Assembly (NCBI GenBank): GCA_000711775.1
Contig: ARYC01000095.1
Location: 121,302 to 185,301 of the forward strand
Source of the DNA: Oxytricha trifallax
Taxonomy: Eukaryota; Ciliophora; Spirotrichea; Sporadotrichida; Oxytrichidae
Direction of reading: 5' to 3'
Length of the DNA stretch: 64,000 nt
Notes under the pieces: model-generated
Seen by the model: only the letters and a program-made list of their open reading frames with translations
Told to the model about the DNA's origin: nothing
Databases searched by the model: none
Made by a program: the position numbers and the translations under genes
Shown: in pieces, positions 32,707 through 43,289 of the stretch
How positions within the stretch are numbered: the first letter of the stretch is position 1
Layout of the letters: every line of letters starts with the position of its first letter

Positions 32707-34155
32707 TCACTCAAAATGCACTTTTGGATCATGTGGGAGAGGTCTGAAGTTTATCTTACTTAACCACAACTCTATCTGCTCTATTGATATGTCTGATCTT
32801 GAGTTTGGTTTTATTATTATTGACTCTGCCATTTGTTTCATTGATTGAGATACTCTTGTTTTGTCAATAAATTGCTTTATTCTTTGTTTGGCATCCTTCT
32901 CGCACCTTGTAGAGTAGTATTCATTGCGCGGCATATCGCACTCTATGATTATTGCTGCCATAGCCCACACATCCCATTGAAAGTCACCATCTCTCCAGTC
33001 TTCTCTTTCTGGATAATAGCCTGGAGTTCCCATAACACTTCCAAGCCTTGATACTTCCACTCTTAATGATCTGTTGAAATCAATAATTGTTACTGTCACG
33101 GGTGAAAAGTTCAAAATTATATTCTCAGGCTTGAGATCCCTGTGAACAAAGCCTAACTTATGAAGTTCTTTGATACCTTGAATAGCTTAGGTTGCTATTA
33201 ATGCAAGCTATCTATGATTTCTTTGATCAGATATGAAATCTCTGAGTGTCATTTCAAAGAGTGGTAGTCTGAAAGCCACATGATCTTTGGCTAGGAGAAC
33301 AGCATCTAGCTTTATTAAGTATTTGCACTCTTTAAACTTAGCCTGAGTGAGTACTTAATACTCATTAGTAAACTCCATTTAATATTTATCATCACTAAGG
33401 AGATAGTTGAAAGGATATACCTTGTAAGCATACTGATGATCCTTAATAACTTTCTTGTCATAGGAGTCCTCTAGAATTAGGTAGCTTTAGAGAGAAGTAT
33501 CTAAATCAATCTATGCTAGTACTGGAATTTTCTTGTATTATATTTTAATCATGATTTTAGTGACCTCTGATGCTAAGAGGTTGCGTGCAATCCTCACATA
33601 CTCTGATTCGCTTGCTTGTTAAAGCTCAGCAGCTTAAAGAGGTTCCCTTGCTTTTCTTTTGTTGAGCAACTTCAGTTGAGTGTCTTAATCTTCAACTTCT
33701 ATCTCTTTCTTGTGGGCTTTTAAAAGATGCTTCTTTAAATCTCTTGTATGAGAGTACTGCTTATGGCACTCAAAGCAATCATACTTTCCATCAACTTTGT
33801 CATGCTTTAAGTAAACAGTAGGCTTAGCTTCCTTATGGACCTTCATATGCCTGTACCAGCTAGATTTATGAGTGAAGTCTCTTTCACACTTCTCACAAAA
33901 ATATACTTCAACTTCCTCTGCTTACATAGAAACTTCATTTCTAACTTTCTCCTCCTCTCTGTCTCCGACACACTTGTTTGCCATTAATTTTCTATTATTA
34001 ATTTCTATTTTAATAACAGAGACCTCAAGTGATAGCTCTGGTTGTTCTTTAAGTGAGTTCATCTCACAGCTATCACACTTTTTATTGCTGCCAAAGGTAA
34101 GTCTCATTTAGTTTGATGGAAGTGCTGTTGTTTTTCTTAAAATGTTAGCGCTCAT
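32707..34155 (-). CDS. TBE 57-kDa C2H2 zinc-finger/protein-kinase-like protein
   Basis: Open for 482 codons on the minus strand with TAA/TAG as Gln (MSANILRKTTALPSNQMRLT at the start, HDPKVHFE at the end). Around residues 95-155 there are two C2H2 fingers: YFCEKCERDFTHKSSWYRHM with HMKVH, and YDCFECHKQYSHTRDLKKHL with HLLKAH. The second half is kinase-like: AYKVYPFNYL (possible ATP-Lys), KELHKLGFVHRDLKPENIIL (catalytic loop), TIIDFNRSLRVEV (DFN for DFG) and GTPGYYPEREDWRDGD (activation/APE-like segment). It is the third gene of TBEs; its biochemical role is not known. No disabling change was seen, making this the only clearly intact copy of the gene here. Confidence 0.9.
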
Positions 34156-34744
34156 ATTTAAATTTGAATTTAAAATTATAAAACTGCCTCTATAACTGAG
34201 AGCTTATATGAGAGCTTTGCAAGTCTACAAGTTTCAAGGGAGGTTCTTGGAGTACTAGAGAAGAAATATGAGTGTTAAGAGACGATCCAGCTCTAAATAT
34301 GGGTGAGGAAGTAACCATTTTTACTTTCAATAATAAGTTGATTATAGTACGTACCGATTTAGGAGGTGCACCTAATTAAGTACGTACTGCTTTAGGAGGT
34401 ATTTTGTGATTTTATGATTAAAATTAGGGTGCTCCTAATTAAGTACTAGCTTTAATTAATGCTCCTAATTAAGTACTAGCATTTTAGGAGCTGCTCATAC
34501 TAGCATTTTAGGAGCTGCTCCTAATTAAGTACGTACCAATTTAAATTTAAAAATATGGAACTATAACAGTAGAAATTGATATCAATCTCTCAAGTTTGAA
34601 ACCAGTTCTCTAAACCTTCTCCATATCCTACTTAGAGGTTGACCTCCTATAGGATGCCCATATTTAATAGTAGGTTTTACTGAGGTATATAATTGAAATC
34701 AATAAACTTAAATTTGAATATCATTTCTTAGATCTGTAAACAAG
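34156..34744. promoter_or_regulatory. Divergent TBE intergenic region with TTAGGAGCTGCTCCTAATTA repeats
   Basis: Separates the divergently transcribed 57-kDa and 22-kDa genes. It contains several copies of TTTAGGAGGTGCACCTAATTAAGTAC / CTCCTAATTAAGTACTAGC around 34350-34540, themselves partly palindromic. TBE 16944 has the same type at 19010-19190, while the 11.2, 29.8 and 52.2 kb copies carry TTGGTACCAACT / GGTACTAATTAA instead. Likely promoters, but this is inference. Confidence 0.5.
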
Positions 34745-35531
34745 ATGGAGTCAATGAATGATGCAATGAAAAGAGTGCAAGCACAAGAATTGATTCAAAG
34801 ATTTAGAAGCAAGGAGGATTTGCACCGCTACCTGGTGCAGCAAGGTAATGAACTCAAAGTGGCTAATCTTTATTATGTAGTTGGTTTGTTCCTCCCAAAG
34901 ATGGAAGGTACTAAAATTTCATTTTTAGAGCCATACTCTGCGAAGAGAAGAAAGCATTAAAATCTTAAGATGTAAAGTTTGCAAAGATTCCAAACTATCC
35001 TGAAATCTCTGTTACTAATTTATATGATGATGAAATGAATGACAAAGAGGTTTCGTTGTACCTGCCTACTAAGAAGCAGCTGTCAAATAAACTTCCTGAA
35101 AGAAACTATTTCTTTGGCATACTTGCAACAATAAAAGGTGATTACTTGAAAGAAATTATTAAAGAATCTCATAAGAAGAGGTACAGCATCTCATCAGAAG
35201 ATAAGGAAAAGCAAGGGATCAAGATAAGTGAGAGCTGGCTATCAGAGCTGCAGAAGCACCCTTATATTTCTAGTAAGATTTGTAGCTTAACTCTTTAGAA
35301 AAATCTGGAACTGGCATATTCTTGATGAAGAAATAGAGCAAGCTTCACAGAGAGCGAAAGTCGCAGACAAAATATGAAGTTAGCAAGAGACTTTATTCAA
35401 ATATTTAGCCTCCAGAGTCAATGAACATAGATGCTGGAGCTGGCAGCAAGAGAAGAAACTTAGGAGGAGGGAAGCAAGAAGTAGAAGAAAAGAAAGAGAA
35501 GCCAGCTCCCACTAAAGAATTTTAAATGTGA
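34745..35531 (+). pseudogene. TBE 22-kDa gene with two tiny introns and one frameshift
   Basis: Starts MESMNDAMKRVQAQELIQRF; core IPNYPEISVTNLYDDEMNDK and KLPERNYFFGILATIKGDYL; Lys-rich tail; stop TGA 35529-35531. Intron 1 at 34845-34880 (36 nt, GTAATG..ATGTAG) and intron 2 at 35273-35298 (26 nt, GTAAGATTTGTAGCTTAACT..TTTAG) are inferred, because splicing continues the reading frame into SKKSGTGIFLMK and all copies share the pattern. One base is missing near 34929 relative to other copies. Function unknown. The tail meets the transposase stop 9 bp away. Confidence 0.8.
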
Positions 35532-35540
35532 CTTATATAT

Positions 35541-36605
35541 TCATTAACTTAACTACAAAACTTATTTATATACATTCACTCTCCCTTCTTTAGCACACTT
35601 TTAAGCCAATAAATTATCTACTCTCTTCGCTGAGCTTTTAATAAAGTCTACTGTATCGATAGGTAGGTCATGCATCAAGTGGTAGAGCAGCAGTTTCTTG
35701 TAATGGCCTTTTAATATACCTCAATAGAACTCAATTCCATTAAACTGTGGACTGTAAGGTACGTTGAACACTGGCGTTATTCTAAGTTGTTCATAACTCT
35801 TCCTTGTTTCTTTAGTCTTATGAACAGAGAGATTATCAACAAACAGTATAATCTCTTATTCAGGGTACTTCTCTCTCAGCTGCTCTAAGAACTTAATATA
35901 CTGCTCTGTCTTAATAGAGCGAGGATGAATAACATAAGTTTCTAAACCAGCATCCTCGCTAATACCTCCAAGAATTGCCATTGTTTATACCTTGACTTTC
36001 TAGTCATATACTTCTATGTTGCTATGCCTCTTATACCAAGACTTCTAGATGAAAGTGTTGAATGTAAACACAGCCTCATCAGCATGAATAAACTTAATAT
36101 TATTCTATTAGGCTCTCTGCATTTAATTATAAATATAATTTAAGTTGTTGTTGTAAAATGGCAGAGTGAAATCAATCACTCTCTTGATACGATTAACACC
36201 TTTGTAAGAGATACCATTTCGTTTATAGATGTTGGCTATAGACTAAGCAGAGATCTTCAACTCAGGGAACTGGCGGTGAAACATAGTAGCTCGTTGGTCG
36301 AGAGAGAAGTGAGCCCAATACTTCAAAGTTTTTTCATTAATAAGATAGTCAATGTGCTTCTATTGAAACTTTGACTTCCTCTAAGGCATAGAATTCAGCT
36401 ATTATTGCTTAAGTTATACTGCTCTAAGGCAGTGGGAGCGAACAGTTGAAGGACTTCGCTTTAAGAGCAGTGCAATTGACTTATAATTAAGTACTGGTTT
36501 GACTTACTCACTGTATATATCACATCCAAATCGCAGTTTAAACACTAAATCTATATACTCCTCATCATAAATAGACCCCAAAAGCTTGCTATTTTTGTCT
36601 CGCAT
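35541..36605 (-). pseudogene. TBE DD34E transposase, one nonsense codon
   Basis: Minus strand, 354 codons (MRDKNSKLLGSIYDEEYIDL at the start). An N-terminal helix-turn-helix-like part contains SIALLLKRSPSTVRSHCL. The catalytic triad is FIHADEAVFTF (D1), LFVDNLSVHKT (D2) and NGIEFY (E), with 34 residues between D2 and E, the Tc1/mariner spacing. The codon after IEFY is TGA (35721-35723) where other copies have TGG (Trp), so this otherwise open gene is cut before GILKGHYKK. Length matches the 42-kDa TBE transposase. Convergent with the 22-kDa gene. Confidence 0.9.
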
Positions 36606-36689
36606 TTAATTAATAACCCCAACCCCTAACAAATTCCCTACAAATCAAAGCACTTATAAACCTCATTAAGGGGTTTTGGGGTTTTGAAT

Positions 36690-37140
36690 AGTCCTCTTCA
36701 TTTAATATAATATATATAGTTTAAATTATTACTATAAAATGGCACTATAAAATCAATCACTCTATTGAAAATCTTGAAAGCAATACCATTTCTTCTATAA
36801 ATATTGGCTATAGTCTAAGGAGAGATACGAATGTTAGGAAACTGTAATAAAACATCACAGCTCTCTAATCTAATGGAAAGTGTACCCTATGCTTTAATGC
36901 TTTAGAATCACAGAGGTAGTCCTGAGAGAACTTTTATTTTCTTGCAGGATATTATCACGAGCCAGAATTGAAAAGCTAAACAGAATACAGATAGTGATGT
37001 CTGACTGTTGAGGAACTCTTATAATAGCTTTGCATAGCTAATTTAGCACTGGTTTAACTTAGTCTATATTGATAATTGTACCATACTAAGCTTAAGCAGT
37101 AAATCTAGATATTTATCATTATTAATATACCCTAAATTTT
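36690..37140 (-). pseudogene. Old TBE transposase, 5' half
   Basis: Continues the half at 32030-32584 across the inserted TBE: the AAT duplication joins TTGATTTTAATGTC to AGTCCTCTTCATTTAA. Contains the N-terminal half in decayed form. The terminal part of the old TBE follows to about 37263. Confidence 0.65.
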
Positions 37141-37263
37141 GCTATTTTCTATTTCTCACTTTGCAAATTGGGCTATTGTCTCTACTAAGCCCAAAAAGCC
37201 CCCTAATATACCCTAAAATTCAAAGCACTTATAATCCTCATTAATGGGTTTTTGGAGTTTTTA

Positions 37264-37617
37264 ATCAACCTAAAGGGGGGTTGACTGATGATATCTAAAA
37301 TCAAAAAGATAAAAGGGTAAATCTAATAAGATCACCTGGCCAGCCTAAGCTCTAGTATTATATTCTTTAAATCATTGAATTAATAATAATAATAATAATT
37401 AGTGATATTCTATTACGTTTCAAATAAGTTAGTTGCTTTTCTGAATTCGAAATCAAATTTAACTTAATTTTATCACTCCTTAAAAAGCTTATATATTAAA
37501 ACCTTTACAAAAACATTTTTAAATTAGCCTTAAATTTATGAATTTTTAATTGTAAATAATTTATGGAAAAAGTAAAAGGTATAAATTTCCATTTTCAAAT
37601 CTTATTAATCAATAAAT
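37264..37617. other. AT-rich IES end before MDS M
   Basis: No gene seen. An AAT/TAA microsatellite-like run lies at about 37380-37401. Confidence 0.4.
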
Positions 37618-37633
37618 TATTATGTGTTCTGCT

Positions 37634-37999
37634 TCAACAAATGTATTGACAGTTACTTGCACCGTTCCAGGAGCAAACTAAATCTAAGCAATCTTTACTT
37701 TCTCAGCAGGATCAATTGCTGCATCCACAGCTTTTACCTTCACTGTAAGTGGTGTTACAAACCCACACAGTACCGAGACTACAGACACCTTTGACAATGT
37801 TATGATGAAAAATGTCAACAATCTTGCTTTAGCAATATTGCCAAATTCTGTTACAGTGGAAACAACAATCCCATCTACTATCACCACTGCAGCTCTTAGT
37901 CAATTAAGTAAAGCTTTGGACACAGCAACCACCTATACATTCACTTACACCACTATGAATAAACATGATGCTGGTGCTTCTTTCGTTATCACTGTACCT
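37634..37999 (+). CDS. MDS M of the surface protein gene (largest MDS)
   Basis: One frame of about 120 codons: STNVLTVTCTVPGANQIQAI, TFTVSGVTNPHSTETTDTFD, NVMMKNVNNLALAILPNSVT, TTAALSQLSKALDTATTYTF and TYTTMNKHDAGASFVITVP. It spans most of one repeat module. Left pointer TCAACAAAT, right pointer ACCT (37996-37999 and 38424-38427). The joined text is FVITVPATVSVAATMSTCTV. Confidence 0.9.
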
Positions 38000-38423
38000 A
38001 CTATAAATTAAATTAATTCAAGGCAGCTATGAAATCTGAGTGTAAATATATATTTGGGTCGATTAAATAATAATATTAGACTTGTTTAATTAGTATTAAC
38101 TTGGCATAAAAATTTTCTCATAATTAGCTTGTAAGGCACTAAAGGATGATTTCTGAATCAATAAAATGTCTGAAGATAACATAATTATTTGGACAAGAGG
38201 TTAGTTACTTGTCTGCATAAAACTTATTTTATTTGGTATAAATAAAAGGAGCTTAAAGTTCTTTTAGAGAAAAAAGACTTTTGTTCAAAAAAATAAATAA
38301 AATTATTATTCAAACATTATGTTTGTATATTCTTACACTAAATAACAATTTGAATATAAATTAAAAAGGTTACTTAAGAATGCTCTAATTAAATTATTGT
38401 ACTTAATATATCTAACAAACTGC
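37996..38423. other. IES between MDS M and N (428 bp, pointer ACCT)
   Basis: AT-rich, no coding frame. Removal restores the reading frame. Confidence 0.7.
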
Positions 38424-38474
38424 ACCTGCCACAGTCTCTGTTGCTGCCACTATGAGCACTTGTACTGTTACTTA
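38424..38474 (+). CDS. MDS N of the surface protein gene
   Basis: Encodes PATVSVAATMSTCTVTY. The right pointer ACTTA (38470-38474 and 38535-38539) flanks a 65-bp IES. The joined text is STCTVTYTTVCSVTGQVITV. Confidence 0.8.
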
Positions 38475-38534
38475 CAAACCAAAAAGAATTATAAATTGTT
38501 TTAAATACATTTATATTTTAAGTTTAACTCAATA

Positions 38535-38680
38535 ACTTATACTACAGTATGTTCTGTCACTGGACAAGTTATTACAGTAAGTACTGGATATACCATTGCA
38601 ACTGCTAAAGGAGTTTCAATTGCAATTGCTGTAGGTCCTATTACAAACCCTATTACAAATACTGCTACAACTGCTTCATT
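38535..38680 (+). CDS. MDS O of the surface protein gene
   Basis: Encodes TTVCSVTGQVITVSTGYTIA, then KGVSIAIAVGPITNPITNTA and TTASF. It ends at the TBE left terminus with ATT (38678-38680). The ATT pointer joins to MDS P giving TTASFSLDSYTDSTK. A TCATT repeat (38676-38680 and 50342-50346) is an alternative pointer that also keeps the frame. Confidence 0.8.
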
Positions 38681-39180
38681 CAAAACCCCAAAATCACTTA
38701 ATAAGGATTATAAGTGCTTTGAATTTTAGGAAATTTTATAGTGGCTGGGGTTATTATTAATAAATACAAAATATCAGGAAATATGATAAATATATATTTA
38801 ATAAACAACTGGCATTTATTATATTTTGTGAATTAAATTATATTAATGATAACATACATGAAATAAATATAGAACATTTTGTAACATTCAATTAGTAAAT
38901 AAAAACCTAATTGTCGATAAAAAAAACTTTGTTATTTTACTTTTCAAGAATTCTTAAATCAATTCTTATTTTGAAGAGAGGTCCGATCGTCATAGGTTTT
39001 TTTTGTTTATAGAAATCTTTGATGAAATTGCATAATATTTTATAAAAATTTTAGAGTTAAAAGATTGCATCGAATAGAAAACCCTAATACTAAAAATGTT
39101 AATAATAATCATATATAATGAGAAATAATTATTCATTATAAGTAAACTTTGCAATTTTATTTATAAATTTATGAAATATT

Positions 39181-39813
39181 AAGGGCAATGGACCCTGGCC
39201 TGGGCAGATTAATTTTTTCTCAAAATTTGTATAAGCCAAAAGTCACTAAAACATTAAAATAACTTATTATAACCCAATAAATAAGTCTCTACGGTCCCTA
39301 ATGATCTGTCACAGAAAAATATTTTATAGTATTTTCTCTATATTTACTAGTAAAATAATAATAAGTTATATATAAAAATTAAAAGTTTTTCAATTTTCTT
39401 TTAACTTTATATTTATAATTTTATCAGTAACTACTTTAATTCCTTGTTTCTCAGATGTAAATATTTCATATAGTTTCTATAATATAGTTGACAAAAAATT
39501 CTTTTTTTTATTTAGTGATTCATTAAGCTAAATTTACATCTGAGAAACAAGGAATTAAAGTAGTTACTGATAAAATTATAAATATAAAGTTAAAAGAAAA
39601 TTGAAAAACTTTTAATTTTTATATATAACTTATTATTATTTTACTAGTAAATATAGAGAAAATACTATAAAATATTTTTCTGTGACAGATCATTAGGGAC
39701 CGTAGAGACTTATTTATTGGGTTATAATAAGTTATTTTAATGTTTTAGTGACTTTTGGCTTATACAAATTTTGAGAAAAATTTAATCTGCCCAGGCCAGG
39801 GGCCAATGCCCAA
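39181..39813. repeat. Foldback with GGCAATGGACCCTGGCCTGG ends
   Basis: Left arm GGGCAATGGACCCTGGCCTG through CAGTAACTACTTTAATTCC is mirrored almost perfectly by 39530-39813. The ~60-bp centre is AT-rich. No coding capacity. A family not seen elsewhere in the window. Confidence 0.85.
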
Positions 39814-40014
39814 AATTAGCACTTACTATAAAATAGATTTTATGTGCGAATGTATTGAGCTTTTAGAGAGTTGGTATTTTTAGCATGCTAAAGATAAATT
39901 CATTTTAAATTTAAACTAGAAAACTTAAAATATAATGTGTTAAGTTAACTGAACAATATATTTATTTTTTAAATTTAAAAATTCAAAATCGATAAGACTT
40001 TAATTTGAAAATAT

Positions 40015-40137
40015 ACAGTAAATTTATTAAATTTAATCACTCAAAATGCACTTTTGGATAATCTCGTAGAGGTCCGAAGTTTAATTTACTTAACCAAAAC
40101 TCTATTTATTCTATAGATAAACCTATTGTGAATTAAG
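40015..40137 (-). pseudogene. End of a TBE 57-kDa gene
   Basis: Minus-strand text corresponding to the last ~30 residues (LPHDPKVHFE region; AATGCACTTTTGGATAATCT) and 3' flank, as at 32690-32800. Cut by the foldback at 40138. Confidence 0.6.
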
Positions 40138-41308
40138 ATTATAGCTAAAATAGAATTGATTTGGGAAAATTGATATATAAAATAAATAATTCAAATATAT
40201 ATTAATCTAACTGCCACTAATTAGAGAGGTTTGCAGATCAAAATTGATTCAGTAGACTGGCCGATATGTTTAAAAGTGTCCCGGTTGCTAGTATTGCCGG
40301 TTGATGTTACTGTAATTTGCGGAAAAAAGACATTTGACAAATTTGACAACGAAGTCATAAAATCTCCCATGTATTATAGAGGATTTGGAGGGTTTGGAGG
40401 ATTTGCCAGGATATTATAAGAGAAATTAGTTTAAGAGATTTAATTATTAAATGATTATTAAAAGATTTAAAATGTATAAATTATAAATTAATCTAAAAAT
40501 TTGGCACATTTGTACGATTTGCCACCAGATAAATAGGGCAAAGTTATGTATTATGAATTATATGATATTTATAAATGCAAATATAATTAATTTAAATATT
40601 TAGTTTAATGGAGAAGACATGTCCTTGTCTTGTTTACAGCCATCATGAGCCAAAGTATGGCTAAGTAGCATTGGAATTAACGAATACAGTTGGAGTGATC
40701 ACAACGAATCAAATACCACGAAAGAAACTTAAGAAGATCGACAAAGAGGGCTTGAGACAAGATGTTATTTGGTGGATCTGAGCAATGTACAGAAGAAAGA
40801 ACATAAGAAGCTGCCTTTCAATAAGATAGACATGGCTAAATAAATCATGAAGCGACTGGAGAAAGAGGAGAGAAAATAACCTTTGATTCGTTAGAGGAGA
40901 ACAAAAGTCAAGAAGTGAGTTCAATCAAAGAGAATTAGAAAGTTAATTATTATATTTTATCACAGAGTACTTGCCATTTGACATCTTTGAGTTTAAAGCA
41001 TTAATAATCATATCGTATATTTGCATTTATAAATATCATATAATTCATAATACATAACTTTGCCCTATTTATCTGGTGGCAAATCGTACAAATGTGCCAA
41101 ATTTTTAGATCAATTTATAATTTATACATTTTAAATCTTTTAATAATCATTTAATAATTAAATCTCTTAAACTAATTTCTCTTATAATATCCTGGCAAAT
41201 CCTCCAAACCCTCCAAATCCTCTATAATACATGGGAGATTTTATGACTTCGTTGTCAAATTTGTCAAATGTCTTTTTTCCGCAAATTACAGTAACATCAA
41301 CCGGCAAT
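40138..41308. mobile_element. Second copy of the gene-fragment foldback, right arm truncated
   Basis: The left arm (40138-40584) is homologous to the arm at 22490 (AGCTAAAATAGAATTGATTT, CTGCCACTAATTAGAGAGGT, GCGGAAAAAAGACATTTGAC). The right arm begins at 41017 and stops at 41308, where a TBE starts, lacking the outer ~150 bp. The 432-bp spacer holds a different gene fragment from the 23-kb copy, although spacer lengths are nearly equal (429 and 432 bp). Confidence 0.75.
40650..40918 (+). CDS. Gene fragment in the spacer of the second foldback (C-terminal piece)
   Basis: The best plus-strand frame reads LSSIGINEYSWSDHNESNTT, KETQEDRQRGLETRCYLVDL, SNVQKKEHKKLPFNKIDMAK and QIMKRLEKEERKQPLIRQRR before TGA at 40916-40918, with two TAA and one TAG as Gln. 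Basic, helical-looking C-terminus. A competing frame from ATG 40609 is open for ~58 codons, so the 5' edge is uncertain. Family not recognised. Confidence 0.5.
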
Positions 41309-41445
41309 CAAAACCCCAAAACTCCTAAAGTGGTTTGATTGAATTTTGATTAATAAAAGTAGACTATTAACGCATACTTTATTAGGGTTTTAATAAGGTT
41401 TATGTAGGGGTTTAATGTTTAAATATTAGTAATTTAAGTGAGTAT

Positions 41446-42493
41446 ATGCGAGGTTTGGGGTCAGTTTATGACAGTGAGTATATAGATTTATTGTTTAAGT
41501 TGCGATATGGATGTGATGAATATAATGATCAACTCAAGCCTATCCTTAATTACACGTCTATAGCAAGGCTACTCCATAAATCTCCTGCAACTGTTAGGTC
41601 TCACTGTCTATTAGCATTGAATTTAAAGAGATAGCATCTTAATTCTAAGCCTAAGAGACCCTTAAAATTTTAGCAGCATCATATTGATTATCTTATTAAT
41701 GATAAGACTCTTAAATACTGGGCTCATTTTTCTCTAGCCTAGAGAGCTGTGATGTTTAATCGCCGATTTCCTGAGCTTCATATCTCTGCTTAGTCTATTG
41801 CCAACATAAATAAAAAGAATGGGATATCATACAAGACAGTCAATCGTATAAAGAGAGTGATTGACTTTAATGTTCGATTTTATAAGACTAATTAAAAATA
41901 TATATTCGATTAAATGTAGAGGTCTTAATAACATAATATAAAGTTTATACACGCTGATGAAGCTGTATTCACCTTTAATACCTTAAAATCAAGGTCTTGG
42001 TATAAGAGGTACAGCAACATTGAAGTTTATGATTAAAAGTTTAAGGTGTAAACTCATGCAATACTTGGTGGAATAAGCGAAGATAGTGGCCTCGAGACTT
42101 AAGTTATTCACCCTCGCTCAATAAAGACTGAATAATACATAAAGCTCTTGTAATAACTCAGAGATAAGTACGCCGACTAAGAGATTATTCTGTATGTAGA
42201 TAACTTATCTGTCCATAAAACTAAAGACACAAGGAAGAAATAGGAAAGGCTAAACATAACACCTGTATTAATGTTCCTTACAGTCCTCAATTCAATGGAA
42301 TTGAATTATATTGGGGTTATTGAAAAGCCACTACAAGAAACTTCAAATCTATCATTTGATGCACGACTTGAAGATAGATACAGTAGATTTTGTTGAGAGT
42401 GCTGCTAAGAGAGTCAGTGATGATAAAGCTAAAGTATGCGCAAGAGAAGGAAGATTTTGTGTTTATATATAAGTTTTAGACTTTAACGAATGA
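41446..42493 (+). pseudogene. TBE DDE transposase (frameshifted near the end)
   Basis: MRGLGSVYDSEYIDLLFKLR at the start; HADEAVFTF and LYVDNLSVHKTKDTRK present. A base is missing near 42269 (CCTGTATTAATG against CCTGTATTTAATG), so NGIELYWG falls out of frame. Stop at 42491-42493, 6 bp from the 22-kDa stop. Confidence 0.85.
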
Positions 42494-42499
42494 ATAAGT

Positions 42500-43289
42500 T
42501 CACATATAAATTAGCCCATAAAGGGATTTGGCTTCTCTTTCTTTTCTTCCTCTTAAGGCTTGCTTGGGCCTATGTTTCTTCTCTTTGTGCCAGCTCTTGC
42601 ATCTATGTTAATCTCGTCTGGCTTTTATAAATCTTTGTAGAGTCTCTTACTTTATTCATGCTTTACATGTGATTTCCTCTCTCTGTTTAATTTGCTGCGC
42701 TCTTTCATCAAGTATATAGCAGTACCAGGTTTTTCTATAAAGTTAGAAGACTAAGCTTACTTGAGATGAATGGATGCTTCTCCAGTTCCTAGAGCCAGGT
42801 CTCACTGATTTTAATTCCTTGCTTCTCTTTTTCTTCAGGAGAGATGCTGTAGCGTTTCTTATGAGCTTCTTAAATAACTTCATTTAAGTACTGAGGTTTC
42901 AGAGTTGCAAGAACACCAAAGAAGAGGTTTCTCTCTGACAACTTATTAGAGAGCTGTAGCTTTGATGGAAGGTAGAGAGCTACGTCCGGATCACTCATAG
43001 CATCGTCATATAGGTTTGTTACAGAGATTTCATGGTAGTTAGGCATCTCTATCATCATTATTTCATTAAACTTAAAAGCTTTTTTCTCTTCACTAAGTAA
43101 GGCTTTTAAGAATGAGCTTTTAGTCCCCTCCTAAGTTGGCAAGAAGAGTCCAACTATAAAAATCGTAATGATTATACATGAAAACTTACCTTGCTATGCC
43201 AAGTATCTGTAGAGGTCCTCTTTACTTCTGAATTTACCTATTAAATCTTGAGATTATATCCTCTTCATTGCATCATTCATGGATTCCAT
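42500..43289 (-). CDS. TBE 22-kDa protein, copy in TBE 41309
   Basis: Minus strand from MESMNDAMKR at 43289. Core MPNYHEISVTNLYDDAMSDP and NKLSERNLFFGVLATLKPQY. Inferred intron 1 near 43190 and 26-nt intron 2 (complement of CTATAAAGTTAGAAGACTAAGCTTAC at about 42734-42759) restore the frame into EKPGTAIYLMKE. Looks near-intact; function unknown. Confidence 0.7.

Larger units (their letters stand above)
32588..36686 (-). mobile_element. Nearly intact TBE transposon, 4099 bp, AAT duplication
   Basis: Ends CAAAACCCCAAAACCGCTTA and AAGGGGTTTTGGGGTTTTG, flanked by AAT at 32585-32587 and 36687-36689. Length equals the ~4.1 kb of Oxytricha TBE1. Genes: 57 kDa (-), 22 kDa (+), transposase (-). It sits within the transposase gene of an older TBE, whose halves abut it on both sides. 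The best-preserved copy in the window. Confidence 0.95.
24760..37263. mobile_element. Old TBE exploded by three insertions
   Basis: Reads as one TBE if the inserts are removed: decayed left end (CCTTAATGAGGTTTATAAGT), 57-kDa gene (-), [TIR element 26323-29656], intergenic spacer, 22-kDa start, [foldback 30192-31246], rest of the 22-kDa gene, 3' half of transposase (-), [TBE 32588-36686], 5' half of transposase, right end (CATTAATGGGTTTTTGGAGTT). Every junction matches neighbouring text of intact copies. Confidence 0.75.
15669..37633. other. Giant IES (~22 kb, 9-bp pointer TCAACAAAT)
   Basis: The longest pointer in the window joins MDS L to MDS M in frame across 21,965 bp. The interval contains no module of the surface gene. 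It is filled with TBEs, foldbacks, a TIR element and captured gene fragments. Confidence 0.75.

Noticed and set aside
37684..37887. Minus-strand open frame opposite MDS M
   Set aside because: Shadow of a strongly coding plus-strand MDS.
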